NCBI RefSeq assembly: GCF_023078275.1
Contig: NC_062993.1
Span: 806,001-870,000 of the forward strand
DNA: 64,000 bases
Origin: Leguminivora glycinivorella
Taxonomy: Eukaryota > Arthropoda > Insecta > Lepidoptera > Tortricidae
Reading direction: 5' to 3'
Below the pieces are notes generated by a model. That model saw nothing but the letters and a program-made list of their open reading frames with translations, ran no database searches and had not been told where the DNA came from. The first letter of the stretch is position 1, and each line of letters opens with the position of its first letter. Shown here in pieces: positions 30,770 through 41,826 of this stretch. The translations under genes and the position numbers were made by a program.

Positions 30770-31924
30770 TTAATCTTGATTTATAATTTGGCCCTGATTT
30801 TCATTTTTATTCTGATTTATAATTTGACCCTGATTCTGATCTAGAATTTGATCCTGATTTTGCTTTTGATCCTGATTTTGCTTTTGATCCTGATTTTGAC
30901 TTAGATCATAACTTTGCTCCCCAAATCGTCCTCTGATTCGGGAGCAAGCCGTTCTTGCTCTGACAAAGGCCTGGCTCCGAAGTATGGACTTTCGGCTTTT
31001 TATTACCAAAACTATTGAAACTAAACATAAAATTGCTCCTATGATAACTGCAAATACAACCCACACTTTAGATTTAGCTGGCTTTATGCTGGTAGCGCCA
31101 GCGTTTGGCTTTATAGTTGATGTTGATACTTTTGAAGTCACTACATTTGCATTTGTGGTCGATTTCGCTTCTTTTACAGGATTCACAGCTGGTTTAGTAG
31201 TTGAATTAGGTCCCTTAGTTTGTATATCTGGTTTGATAGTCGGTTCTGAAATAGTAACGACACTTGGCGTCATAGACGTAATTGATCCCTTATTACTAAT
31301 AATGATACTTGGATCTGCGGTCGAGTCTGTTCCTTTTGGACGTATTTCTTGCGAAATCATTTTGGTGTTTGATATCTCAGTTGTTGCAGCATCAGATGGC
31401 GTGAATGTTGAATTTTCAACACTTGTAAATAAACTTGATATTGTAGTTGATAATTCTTCAACACTTGTCCTGTAACTAGATGCAGTAGTCAGGTTTGGTC
31501 CGGCATCATCTGTCGCTGTAGATTCTGAACTAAAGTTTGATTCACCACTTGTCAGGAAAATAGATGTATTTAAGTATGTCATAGTACTAGATTCCGTTAT
31601 ATTTAAGTCCTCGATAGACGATACACTAGATATGCTTGAGTTTAATCGGTCCACAGTTTCAGTAGACGTCAAACTTGAAAATGAGGGATCGTTTGTAGTA
31701 TTAAATGCATCAGTTGTGCTTGATTCCCCCACAATAGAAGGACTAGTCGATTCTTCCTCAACATACGTAGTAGCAGTTGATTCCTCTGAAATAGATGTAG
31801 TAAGATTTGATCCTTTCAGAAAAGCCGAAGTGCTATGTATCAAAGGGATACCCTTTGATCCATAGAAAGGCAGTGGAGTGATTGTTCCCAGGAGACATAT
31901 GGACATGGATAATTTCAGCAGCAT
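30770..31924 (-). CDS. Mucin-like single-pass membrane protein, family unknown
   Basis: 384 residues from the ATG at 31924. That ATG is preferred because TTTTCAATTTTCAG, a good splice acceptor, lies just upstream. The open frame itself reaches 31966. The protein begins with a signal peptide (MLLKLSMSICLLGTITPLPF). Next is a ~265-residue ectodomain very rich in Ser and Thr with about nine N-glycosylation sequons (NLT, NTT, NSS, NIT, NTS, NFS, NST). One membrane helix follows (WVVFAVIIGAILCLVSIVLV, about 288-307) with a basic stop-transfer (KSRKSILR). The 76-residue cytoplasmic tail ends in Gln/Asn-rich repeats (QNQDQK units). The topology suggests a heavily O-glycosylated type I surface protein. 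I recognise no conserved domain. The tail repeats reflect an 18-bp DNA repeat at about 30840-30900. Likely a host gene with unknown function. Confidence 0.7.
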   Translation of the reverse strand: MLLKLSMSICLLGTITPLPFYGSKGIPLIHSTSAFLKGSNLTTSISEESTATTYVEEESTSPSIVGESSTTDAFNTTNDPSFSSLTSTETVDRLNSSISSVSSIEDLNITESSTMTYLNTSIFLTSGESNFSSESTATDDAGPNLTTASSYRTSVEELSTTISSLFTSVENSTFTPSDAATTEISNTKMISQEIRPKGTDSTADPSIIISNKGSITSMTPSVVTISEPTIKPDIQTKGPNSTTKPAVNPVKEAKSTTNANVVTSKVSTSTIKPNAGATSIKPAKSKVWVVFAVIIGAILCLVSIVLVIKSRKSILRSQAFVRARTACSRIRGRFGEQSYDLSQNQDQKQNQDQKQNQDQILDQNQGQIINQNKNENQGQIINQD

Positions 31925-32110
31925 TTTGAAGGCCTGAAAATTGAAAAGCATACTTGTAAATAACATAAAAATTAAGTACCACTAGCGTATTTGAGCATCT
32001 GTCAGTCAGAGTGTGAAAATGGCGTCACTGCAAAGATTCATCGATTGGGTCCATCGAGCCCAGAATAAATAGATCCAGATGGACTGCAATGTGACTGCAA
32101 CATGTGTGGA

Positions 32111-32148
32111 AACTGCACACCGGCATGCAGTCGGCCTATATTTATTTA
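32111..32148 (-). promoter_or_regulatory. Candidate TATA/initiator promoter of the mucin-like gene
   Basis: On the minus strand ATAAATATAGG (about 32136-32147) lies ~30 bases before GTGCAGTTT (32111-32118), an initiator-like sequence. The position ~190 bp upstream of the ORF fits a short 5' exon ending before the splice acceptor at ~31932. No transcript evidence. Confidence 0.35.
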
Positions 32149-33123
32149 ACATAATTACAATATAAATTTACAGCTGGAGCCAAAGCATTTACACTGGGAA
32201 CATTATTACAATATAGAGTAGGCATAGACGATTGAGAGCTGAGTAGTTGTAGTTACAGGTATTTAGCTCATAAACTATTTTGATACTAATTTATTTTCTG
32301 TAAACTCTTAATTAATTTTAATATAAAAAAAACAATGAAAATTAATAATAAAGTAAGTACCTACTTAAACTAGAAGGGACGTTTGATGAAAGAAATTAAA
32401 TAAAAATTTTCATTTTATTTGAAAGTGTAGGTATATCGACGGTGGAAAGGAAGAACCCCTTAAGCGACATTTAGTGAATTATACAGGAGAGTGTTTCAAA
32501 GTTTTCTTTTTGAGAAAAAAAATCATAACTTTTTTCCTATTTGAAATAGGTAAATGAGTTCTTAAGACGATAATCTTATTTAATTTTTCTCTATTTTATG
32601 AAATAAACATTAACCCCAAAATCTTACAGGATCCTGAAAATGTTGTCGCTTAATTGAAAAGGTCCTCAAAATATTCCCGGAAGAACCATTTAAGCGACAT
32701 CATCATAGTACTATAAAACTCACTGAAGCCACGTACCTTCTTTAACTTGTCTCTAAGATATTCAATTAAGCAACAGTCGTATGGGCAGTTAGTACGTGCC
32801 AATTTGAAGTGGTATACCAGAAATTTGAAACTAAATCGACACTTTTTTGTGAATTATAACGCTAGCTTTAATATTTTTTAAACTATTTCATATATTTTAA
32901 AAATTTAGAATATATATTATTTGCAGTTAAAAAATGCTATATTGTGCGTTTTTAAGGAGAAAAATAAAATACTTAACGAAATTAACGTGTATTTTATTTT
33001 AATAAAATAAATCTACTTCTAACAAATAACTCTTAATTAAGTATGCACTTTTTTGAGATCACAATCATTTTGAGTTTATAAATTATTAAGAATAAGTAGC
33101 TAGCTTACTTATTACATACCTAG

Positions 33124-33562
33124 TAGGCTTGTGTCGTTCACGAACTATTAACTGTTAGGAATAAAATCCCATCAATGACCGAAATGAACTGAATCTTTCC
33201 GTGCTCTGAAAATCGGTCTTTGCTCATTTAGTTCAGTATAGGATCGGCGACCACGAGCGGTTTGGATCGAGAACGAGCGTGTGACTGCGCCGACCGAGAG
33301 CGAGAGCTACTTAGCAGAGCTACAAAAAAACGTCAAGTTTTCATGTTAAACTTCGGTTACTTACAATCTTTTGGCCCGGATCTTACTATCTGTGAACTAT
33401 TTTGACACTATTCGGTCTCATTCGTTCTGATCATTCCGACCGTAGTGGTCGCTGGTCTGGCTGAACTAAATGAGCAAAAGACCTAAAAGAGCGAACTAGT
33501 TCGTGGGAGCGATTGAACGAGATCGGAGCGCTCCGATCAACGAACGAAACGGCACAAGCCTA
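33124..33562. mobile_element. hAT-type MITE with 8-bp target duplication
   Basis: The termini TAGGCTTGTGTCGTT and the inverse of TAGGCTTGTGCCGTT are flanked by ATACCTAG at 33116-33123. The same eight bases follow on the right once the Harbinger-type MITE is removed (33684-33691). Eight-base duplications are the hAT hallmark. The inside has further inverted blocks (TTTGCTCATTTAGTTCAG mirrored near 33462). Confidence 0.8.
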
Positions 33563-33563
33563 A

Positions 33564-33681
33564 CGCCGTGTCTTGCGTGGGCGACGGTCGCGCGACTGTC
33601 GCCGTCGCGTCTCATGTTTCCATATCGACAAGGTTTGATTTCGTATGCGTCGCATCGCCGTCGCCCACGCAAGCCACGGCG
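33564..33681. mobile_element. Harbinger-type MITE H, copy 1 (118 bp)
   Basis: CGCCGTGTCTTGCGTGGGCG and its inverse at the right end are flanked by TAA on both sides (33561-33563 and 33682-33684). It sits exactly in the TAA at the right tip of the hAT-type MITE. Other copies are at 41479-41618 and 43293-43419. Confidence 0.88.
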
Positions 33682-34374
33682 TAATACCTAGTCGAATCAG
33701 GCAGCGATCGGCGACACAACCGCCGCACTCCGGTGTTCGTCGCTGACTGAAGCGACCCACTGCATTCCATTGTATAAGTAAAGCACCATTCGCGTGAAAT
33801 TCGCGCCAAAAATTGTTCACTGTACCGACATCAAATAGATTAGAGCAACACTTTAACCGTTATCATACCATTTTCAATCTCCACTTAACCGACGTATCGC
33901 ATTTATAAAGTATACTTTAAGCGACAGGTTCGGCCGCGGTAAGAAGTGTCGCTTAAAGCAATTAAATAACAACGTAATTTTTCGTAACATTCATTTAACC
34001 GACAATCGTTTTATTAAGCAGTTTTTAAGAACCACTTAAGTACAGAATTCAAGATATATGTGCCCGGAAAAATCAATTAAGGGACATTACATCGGAAACG
34101 AACTCTTTTTAAAAATAGTTTATACGACTGTGGTAATATTGGAGTAGGTTTTAAGTGACACAGATAATATTTTATTCAAATTGTGTGTCGCATAAGGGGT
34201 GGTTTTTCAAATTCAGACCTCATTCGTGAATTACTTTAAGCGACATATAAGTCATCGGATCGCCGTGAAACCCAATTCAAACGACGCAGAAAAAAACGCT
34301 GATTCCAATGATATATATAACTCATTTTCGACCAAAATGTCGCTTAAGTGGTTCTTCCTTTCCACCGTCGATAT

Positions 34375-35265
34375 GTTTAACGCGGAATTAGTTAAATCAC
34401 ATAAAAATACAAAATCTGACTGATGATTTTTAGAAGTTAATGTAATATTATATTTATTAATCACTTACCATGATTTTTGCCCACTGTCACATAACACTAT
34501 CAAATAACGATTAAACAGGATATAGCAGGACCAGTTATATTCATAACTAAATATATTTTATCAAATAACCACATAAAACTGATAGGGAAACAAAATTATA
34601 TTCCGTCACTCAATTTAATATTATAAAATGACTAATAAGGGAAAATAACTTTAAATGCATGTCAAAATATAAACCTCAAAATGTAGAAGGAAATACCATA
34701 ATGCATAATTAACTGCGAAAATTTCCTTGTGTGCAATTTAATAATACATTTCAAACTGTCACGATTATTACACATTAAACTGACCTCCAACTTTCAGGAA
34801 CGGCGCGGCGTTGTCCCCGTGGTCTACGAGACCCGATTAAGTCCCGATTTTTAAAATAATTATGTGTTCAATAATACATGGTTTATCGATATAAGGCCTG
34901 CGATACACAAACATGCCTGTAGCCTGGGTAACTAGCATGCAAGAATTTTTTACGTGGCTGGCATGGGTGCCCTCTATTTCGCCTATCATTAATTCGCATA
35001 ACAGATTTGGTCTAACATAATTGTTCAGAACATTGAATAAGCATAATATTAAAAATGCATAATTCTTATTTCGCATAACACTGAATCTGCATAATTGAAA
35101 TTTGCATACTATTATTACGTATAACTTTAATTATCCTAAAATGAATTGCCATACTTACTAACTGTATGGAGCAAGCGATTGGATCAATCAGGGGCTGATT
35201 TTCCAATTTCGAGCGCTCGATTTTGAGTGTTTAATTTTATACTGTCTCGTTTACTAAGCATGAAA
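34375..35265. other. No gene; GCATAA-rich stretch
   Basis: Between about 34980 and 35130 GCATAA/GCATAC phrases recur (TTCGCATAACA, AAGCATAATA, TCTGCATAATT), reminiscent of 6420-6630. AT-rich and non-coding. Confidence 0.4.
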
Positions 35266-35390
35266 AAATAGGGGCAAGTAAGGGACAGTGGGGCAAATCT
35301 CGAGTGGGGGGCAGATGTAACTGGTCCATTTCTCCCATGTTTTACAATGTTTGCATTATTAAATAGAGTGTAAAGAGAGTGTGGTTCAAA
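35266..35390 (+). repeat. Interspersed repeat with GGGGCAAATCTCGAGTGGGG
   Basis: Related sequence appears at 53396-53555 and, inverted, at 54389-54475. The shared parts are the GGGGGGCA…ACTG-TCCAT block and GTAAAACAT/TTTACAATGTTTGC. Confidence 0.55.
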
Positions 35391-35400
35391 AAGTGGAATC

Positions 35401-35690
35401 TTGAGCGTTGCGAGGGTTTCAAGGCACGTTAACCTTCGTACAGCACGTTCAACTCGTTGTCGTCGTCGTAATCGTATGGCGATGTATACAAATACAAGTA
35501 ACGGGAGAGGAAAACCGAGGAAAAGGTGGATGGATTGTGTGAGAGATGATATGATGCGAAAGCTAGTGAATGCGGGGTCATACCCGTACGATTAAAAAAA
35601 AATTAAAATCGCTTTACGGTTCTCTGAGATATCGAGTAACATACAAAAATCTCTCCTCCTTTTTTTGAAGTCGGTTAAAAAATAAAGCAG
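35401..35690 (+). pseudogene. RT C-terminal fragment and 3' tail of a non-LTR element
   Basis: A 64-codon frame contains GRGKPRKRWMDCVRDDM, a typical end of RTE/R-type RT proteins. It is followed by a lepidopteran-style tail (CTCTGAGATATCGAGTAACA … GAAGTCGGTTAAAAAATAAA). 5'-truncated. Confidence 0.65.
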
Positions 35691-36150
35691 AATGGACGTA
35701 CTACATCTCTATATTATCTAATCTTCCAAGCATTCTCAACAAAATAAGTAGAAGAGTTATGTATATCTTATGTTTGTAATAAGAAACAAAGTTCTAAGTG
35801 CTTATATATCGCGTAACAAGTTAGAACCTTATGTTACTAAGAGAGGAAGTTACAGTAGCTAGCTCATACTTCACAGCGTCTTGGTGTTGTAAGTCACAAA
35901 GTTCTAAGTGCTTATATACTTCATAGTGAGTTAGGACTTTGTAATAGTAAGGCTGTATGTATCGCCATATAATTGTTGGGTAATAAATCATAATCGTCAG
36001 TCGGACGGGAGCCGAAATATTTGCTGAGTCATGTCTGGACTGATACATCATCAGGGAAGATGGTCATTGTGGTTCTGTATAGTTTTAGTTTTCCCTGGTG
36101 AGTCAGTTTGAGGAAATGCCATCACTCTATTGTAAACGTAGAACTCGAAT
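35691..36150. other. No gene; partial local duplication
   Basis: ACAAAGTTCTAAGTGCTTATATA occurs twice (about 35789 and 35897) with similar following sequence, pointing to a small decayed duplication of ~110 bp. Confidence 0.5.
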
Positions 36151-36151
36151 G

Positions 36152-36790
36152 ACAATTAAATTAAATTAAATTAAATTTCATTTATTTCAAGCTCATGGCT
36201 CATAAGATGTTAGTTATGTACAATAATACTTAAAAACTATGTTAGTGATACAATAAATAACTTAACTAAATGGTACACCGTTACTGGGCTTGTGAAGTTC
36301 ACAACAGTGCACTATGTACGGACAGTCAAGTCTATCCGCAATCATGGCCAGGATGGTGTTGGGGCTGGCGCGCACGCGTCGTACGAGCGAGGCGGCTCGC
36401 AGGCGCATTGCCGCTTTAAAGCACGTTACTCCTGCATCGGCGAACATTTGTGACGCACTACAATAGCGCGGCAGCCCCATCAAAACCCGGAACGCATTAT
36501 TGTATTGAACTTGTAGGGCCTTGTAAGACTTTATTGTAAATTTGCTCCACAGGCTGCACGTGTAAAAGTTGGTACAAAAAGCCCTGAAAAGAGTTATTTT
36601 GCTGTCCCTAGAGCAACGTGCAAACCTGCGGGCAATCATGTTAGCTCTTATAGACAAGGCCCTACGTTCACGTTCAATGTCAGTATTGTCTTTGAGGTCT
36701 GTGGTGAGTATATGCCCTAGATATTTATATTTATATACTCTTTCAAGCTCCACCGAATTCAGACGAATCGGTGGACAATGTGATGTTTAA
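36152..36790 (-). pseudogene. Non-LTR retrotransposon 3' part with RT C-terminus
   Basis: A 163-codon frame (36262-36753) contains YKYLGHILTTDLKDNTDI, RFARCSRDSKITLFRAFC and YNNAFRVLMGLPRYCSAS. This is the C-terminal region of a lepidopteran non-LTR RT downstream of the catalytic box. It ends in an (AATTT)n-type tail at 36152-36177 on the minus strand. The 5' truncation near 36790 fits incomplete reverse transcription. Confidence 0.8.
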
Positions 36791-37047
36791 TAGGCTCTGT
36801 TTATGATAATGATAAACATTCATAAAATACATACACACACACACTAGCAACACATTATACATTTATTTATAGACTGTACCAAAATTTATCTTAATCAGTT
36901 TAGCTTTAGTAATGATGTAAAGAAAACGGATTCACAAGACTTAAATCAATCGCATTTATAATAATACTTACTATAAATATATGATCGGTATTTCATTAAA
37001 AAGTATGGCGGTAACTTGTATTTAAGTATAATACACTAATTCATACT

Positions 37048-37103
37048 CTAACAAATTATTTTCATAGAAAAGCCGCCATTTTTCTATGAAAATAATTTGT
37101 TAG
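37048..37103. repeat. Perfect 24-bp-arm hairpin
   Basis: Arms 37048-37071 and 37080-37103 are exact reverse complements (CTAACAAATTATTTTC…) around an 8-base loop GCCGCCAT. Short AGTATG direct repeats follow. Confidence 0.85.
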
Positions 37104-37159
37104 TATGTATTAAGTATGAAGACAGTTAAGTAGTATAGACAGTTAAGTAGTATGTATTA

Positions 37160-37385
37160 AGTATAGTTGTATGAAGACATCCGTCCCGTTTACGGAGAAC
37201 ACTGGTTCGATTCCAGCTCGGGACACTTGGAGGGCTTGGTCACTTTTTCTTATGGGATAGGATAGGAGGCAAACGAGCTGACAGCTCGCCTGATGGTAAG
37301 CGATCACTGCCGCCCATGGACAACCGAAACACCAGTGTTGGAGGTGCGTTGCCGGCCTTTAAGATGGGTGTACGCTCTTTTCTTT
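37160..37385 (+). repeat. tRNA-like head plus family L-type body
   Basis: GGTTCGATTCC at about 37203 is a B box. After a short spacer the body reads AGGCAAACGAGCTGACAG, CTCGCCTGATGGTAAGCGAT and GGTGCGTTGCCGGCCTTTAA. This pairing of a Pol III head and this body is what a tRNA-derived SINE would show. Confidence 0.65.
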
Positions 37386-37844
37386 GTATATGACACTTAT
37401 TTCATGTTTATGTTATTCATAGTCTGTATTTCAAATATGAAGGTAATACCACAGAATATATAAAAGTACAAGTATGCAATACTTACCGACGATTTCGGAT
37501 ACAGCAATAAGGATTTCGCTGGTTAGGTGGGGGTTTTTGGGGTGGAAAATCGATCTAGCTTAGTCTTAAGTCCCGGGGAACGCGAATTTTCGAGTTTTCA
37601 TGCATTTACTTTCGCATCAAACACAAAATACGGTGTATTATATGAAGTAGATGTATAGATGGTGTCAGGAACCATTGCCGCCGCATCCCCAACCAATCGG
37701 ATTGTTGATAAAATAATAGTTTTGTTTATAACGAGGAGATCATTAGGTATCATTACGGCGCGATCGGTCCTACAACATTAAATCTTTAATGAGATGACCG
37801 ATCATTATCTTAGTCGATGATCAGGACAATTTTAGAGGCGTATT
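37386..37844. other. No gene seen
   Basis: Mixed-composition sequence without frames or repeats I recognise. Confidence 0.4.
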
Positions 37845-38073
37845 TGAGGAGTGTCTTTTCAAAAGGCCTTATTTCTATAAGTCAACAGAGGTTACTTTTA
37901 TCTATGTCTTCCTAGACAAATAAACCTTGCACCAACGAAAATGGAGGGTTAACCCAAGGGTTAAGCCACCAATTTGAATGGTATTTGACAGTTGACAGCC
38001 CACTAACCCTGAGTTAAGTTGCTGGTGCAAGTGGGCCTTATAGAAATAAATCCTTTTGAAAAGACACTCCTCA
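37845..38073. mobile_element. MITE with ~38-bp terminal inverted repeats
   Basis: TGAGGAGTGTCTTTTCAAAA at the left, followed by TTATTTCTATAAG, is mirrored at 38033-38073. The ~150-bp centre holds a second inverted pair (TGCACCA…AACTCAGGG-like). Non-coding. Confidence 0.8.
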
Positions 38074-38107
38074 TTTAATAGTATCAGCAAAATGGATCCA
38101 GTAAATA

Positions 38108-38303
38108 CAATTTTTGCGCACTAGTGCAAGAAATGGTTCATTTCTCGTCAGGTCGAAATTTCGGAGCGCCATCTGTACTGAAAATCGTCGTACGATACAC
38201 GTGCGAAAAGAAAAGTTGATTTAAGTCACTACCTTCGGTCGTGTTTTAGTTTATCGCCACTGGTTTCGAACTTCCTTTTTTCCGCACTGGTATCGTAATG
38301 TAG
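38108..38303 (+). mobile_element. Half copy of the 6698-7136 MITE family
   Basis: Shares GGTCGAAATTTCGGAG, CATCTGTACTGAAAA, GTCGTACGATACACGTGCGA and TTATCGCCACTGGTTTCGAA with the right half of that MITE, then runs into a microsatellite. Confidence 0.8.
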
Positions 38304-38304
38304 G

Positions 38305-38677
<373 letters not shown>

Positions 38678-39202
38678 CTACAGGGTATGACGGTACATAC
38701 ATAATTATATATCAATGAGTCTTTGGTCGACAAGGACAAATGAAGGAAAATATTAACTGTAATTTTACAGTTAATATTTTCCTTTCTAAAATATTTATTT
38801 TAATGCATGTTTGCATTACATACGCCTTTCAAACAATATTTTCAGACTTTAAGAAATATTTATACATTTTTCTTTCGAAAGTAAATTATAAACATTTCTT
38901 TGATCAGAATTGAATCGACGAATCTACAATTAAATTTATTCTAAATAATTCTGTTGAGTCATGTAGCCATAAGGATAATATTGAGTTCGCAAAAAGTATA
39001 TCGTCCGAGCTTTGTTTAGCGACTAAACGGTCGATAAAACGATAAAAGGACGAGGCGATAAGGATCTTTGGGTGTATTTTGTTTCAGCGTGGGTGTCGTA
39101 GTGATGGGGTAGGACTGATGTAGGCATTCAACTTATTTGTAGGGAAAAATAAATAAATAAAACTAACCTAATAATTAAAATAACCACAAAATTAAAATTT
39201 TG
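38678..39202. other. No gene seen; small palindrome
   Basis: AAGGAAAATATTAACTGTAA is mirrored immediately at 38764-38783 (fold-back of ~20 bp arms). Otherwise AT-rich. Confidence 0.5.
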
Positions 39203-39611
39203 AATAAATAAACTTTTTTAACAAAAAATAAAACCGCCTTCAAAAATAAGCGCGTTACAAAACACGGAGAAACTAAAAAGCAAAAAATAATAAACCTTTG
39301 AATTCAGATTTCTTATCGTATTGCAATAATCTAAACATCCAAATTATAAACAAATCAATTATTTTTGCAGTCGGTACCAGACTTGTTCGTCGCCTTGTTA
39401 TTGCCTGTTTGCCCCACCCAACCATACGCAGGCTGGCACCGACTCCAAAAATAATTGATTTGTTTATAATTTGGATGTTTAGATTATTGCAATACGATAA
39501 GAAATCTGAATTCAAAGGTTTATTATTTTTTGCTTTTTAGTTTCTCCGTGTTTTGTAACGCGCTTATTTTTGAAGGCGGTTTTATTTTTTGTTAAAAAAG
39601 TTTATTTATTT
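39203..39611. mobile_element. 409-bp fold-back element, ~179-bp arms
   Basis: Arms 39203-39381 and 39433-39611 are almost perfect reverse complements (two mismatches near the centre) around a ~50-bp loop of GC-richer sequence. The two opposite ORFs beginning MNSDFLSYCNNLNIQIINKS arise only from this symmetry. Confidence 0.92.
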
Positions 39612-39700
39612 GTTGATTTTTAGTGGTTCCTATTGATATTATATGTATCAGTCCGAATACATGTACACTAGTGAAAGAATTATCCTTTAACTCCTAACCA

Positions 39701-39960
39701 TTGAGGAGTTGACCTTCCATCATCAGCTCAGCCACATAAAATTATTACCATCAGGCGTAAATACTGGTTTACCTTTGAAAAATACACTAAAAACATTACA
39801 TGTGCCTATAACATTTGAAGAGTTCCCTCGATTTCTCCAGGATCCCATCATCAGACCCTGACTTGGTGCCAATGGGACCATCTCGGGGTTATACCCGTTC
39901 GATCAAAAAAAAATTTTGAAAATCGGTCCACAATTCTCGGAGATATCGAGGAACATACAT
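39701..39960 (+). repeat. Dispersed relative of the 121-bp array
   Basis: GAGGAGTT at 39703 and GAAGAGTT at 39817 are ~113 bp apart. CCTCGATTTCTCCAGGATCC and the GAGATATCGAGGAACATACA tail match the flank of the 25.2-26.1 kb array. Confidence 0.75.
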
Positions 39961-40141
39961 ACAAAAAAATAAAAAAATAAAAAAATCGAAAGTGTCGCGT
40001 TCTCTAGCGTTCTAACTCCTATCGTCTCGTTAGGTATGAGGAAATTTAAATGAGGAGTCAGAAGAACGGTAAAACAATATTTATTCCCATGAAGCTCAAC
40101 CGGTAAGATGGGTAAAAGTCGTGGTTCGTAAAAAATACTAG

Positions 40142-40387
40142 TCAAGATCGGATTCCGCTAGTCGATTGTAGCCACAGTACTCCCCTGACGATGCCGAGGT
40201 GGTAGGCGCCGTTTTTCTGATCGGCGCTGAGTTCAGCGCTGCTAGAATCTGCGTGGCGCTGAGTCGGGGAAAGCGGCCAGAAGCAATACGGCAGGCGGGC
40301 GGCAAGCAGGAAGCCAAAAGAAGTCACTCTGGACTTGGGACCCCAATTCGGGGTACACTATTAAACATAATTAAAACACCACAGTAA
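40142..40387. other. GC-rich island without recognised content
   Basis: Clearly more GC-rich than its surroundings (CGGCGCTGAGTTCAGCGCTG, GCGGGCGGCAAGCAGG). Frames are open on both strands for ~60 codons but match nothing I know. It could be a decayed retroelement 5' region. Confidence 0.35.
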
Positions 40388-40439
40388 TTTAATAAGTTGA
40401 GGAACACGTAGGGACGCAGTTAAATTCGATTACGAATTT

Positions 40440-40625
40440 CGATTGGTTTGAACCGATTGAACCGATTTCGATTTAGTTTTTTTTGTTTGAAAGCTGAGTT
40501 AGTCGGGAGTGTTCTTAGCCATGTTTCATGAAAATCGGTCCACCATGTCGTGGTCGGGGGTTTTATCAAAATTTAAATTTTGAGGTTAGGTTATTTATGT
40601 TTTTGTTGACTTCAACTTACAAAAA
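40440..40625 (-). repeat. Interspersed repeat family C, minus copy
   Basis: Contains the inverse of CATGAAACATGGCTAAGAAC, ACTCCCGACTAACTCAGC and AACCTAACCTC-like bases found at 48598-48870. Non-coding. Confidence 0.7.
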
Positions 40626-40934
40626 TTGACGCCCGAAAGCTGCGAATAAAGACGGTCAACTCAGTGGATTTTACTGACTTCATTTGACACGCTAAGTAGA
40701 TACGTTTGCTTGATCTATTTTGTATATGACATCTGTGACGCTGAGTATAATGATGTTACTTATCAACCCAGAAATCGGCACACAATTGTCAGCGTCAAGT
40801 GTACTAAATGTCACTGCAGTGAATTAGGTCTCTCAGATAGTTCTATACAGTTTCGGACGAAAAGTTAGTTCACAGTTTCATTTGAAAAAAATAAGAGATT
40901 TTTTTCTTAAATTGGTAATATTTCTCAACATTAG
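40626..40934. other. No gene seen
   Basis: No long frames or recognisable repeats. Confidence 0.4.
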
Positions 40935-41151
40935 CACAGTATAATCAAAAGTACTATTGTACAGTATGGCCACTCCCATTCCCCGCTGAAAGTGCCGCCC
41001 ACCCCCTCTCGGTTAACTCACAGTTACCGCCTGTCAAAAACGCCAACAGTCAACCTGTCATATCTCACTTATACAAGCATAGTACGCGTTTACCTACCTG
41101 TGTGCTAGGAACGCGCCTCTTTCATATATTTGATCGCCAGTGTCCGAGGTG
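40935..41151 (+). repeat. Repeat family R1, copy 2
   Basis: Same-orientation match to 7180-7421 with small deletions. Confidence 0.8.
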
Positions 41152-41475
41152 TGGTGTGTCATTAGTTGAAATTGAATGACCGAAACGTAGATATTATCTT
41201 TGGAAATGCCACATCATTAGTTCCTCGTTTGTGGCACATAAACCGGACTGTCGCGGAGTTTATGGTCAATAAGGTCCAACCGAACATAGTATCCTGGAAG
41301 GGTACAATTACAAGACCCACACAGTTATAATTTAATGCTTTTACAAGTTCGCATTTTACTTATTGAGAAAATAAGGGTTCCACTTACTCGTAAATTGCAA
41401 ACTTTTGTTTAGGAATATATATTAATTCGATGATTTTTTTTTTAAATTTACATACCTATTTATTGTAACTAAGAC
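41152..41475. other. No gene seen
   Basis: AT-rich interval ending at the TAA duplication of the MITE H copy. Confidence 0.4.
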
Positions 41476-41478
41476 TAA

Positions 41479-41618
41479 CGCCGTGGCTTGCGTGGGCGAC
41501 GGTCGCGCGATGGTCGCGCGACGGCGATGCGACGCATACGAAAACAAACCTTATCGATATGGAAGTATGAGACGTGACGGCGACGGTCGCGCGACCGTCG
41601 CCCACGCAAGACACGGCG
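41479..41618. mobile_element. Harbinger-type MITE H, copy 2 (140 bp)
   Basis: CGCCGTGGCTTGCGTGGGCG at the left and its inverse at the right, flanked by TAA at 41476-41478 and 41619-41621. Confidence 0.88.
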
Positions 41619-41826
41619 TAAGCAAACAACTTAATAGGTAACTTAAATCTAAAATAGGCCTTTAAGTCATTGTACAAAATATGCTGGCCACATCTCCTCG
41701 CTGTACCGAAATAAATAGGTACTTGCTGGTCACGATATGTATAGGCATCGCTTAATATTATGAAACTAATCAATTACCCTCTCACAAGAATAATTAGTGT
41801 GTTTGTACTTATGTAAGATATAAATA

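Larger units (their letters stand above)
32433..34374. mobile_element. 1.94-kb non-autonomous TIR element with TTAAGCGACA repeats
   Basis: The ends ATATCGACGGTGGAAAGGAA…CCTTAAGCGACATTT are mirrored at 34330-34374. Inside are seven exact TTAAGCGACA sites in both orientations (32460, 32644, 32690, 33917, 33947, 34236, 34338), including one within each terminal repeat, and several one-base variants. No transposase is seen. Such arrays often serve as transposase-binding subterminal repeats (inference). Two other MITEs are nested inside. Confidence 0.8.

Noticed and set aside
39273..39540. Two opposite 80-codon ORFs with the same N-terminus
   Set aside because: Consequence of the fold-back symmetry, not paralogous genes.
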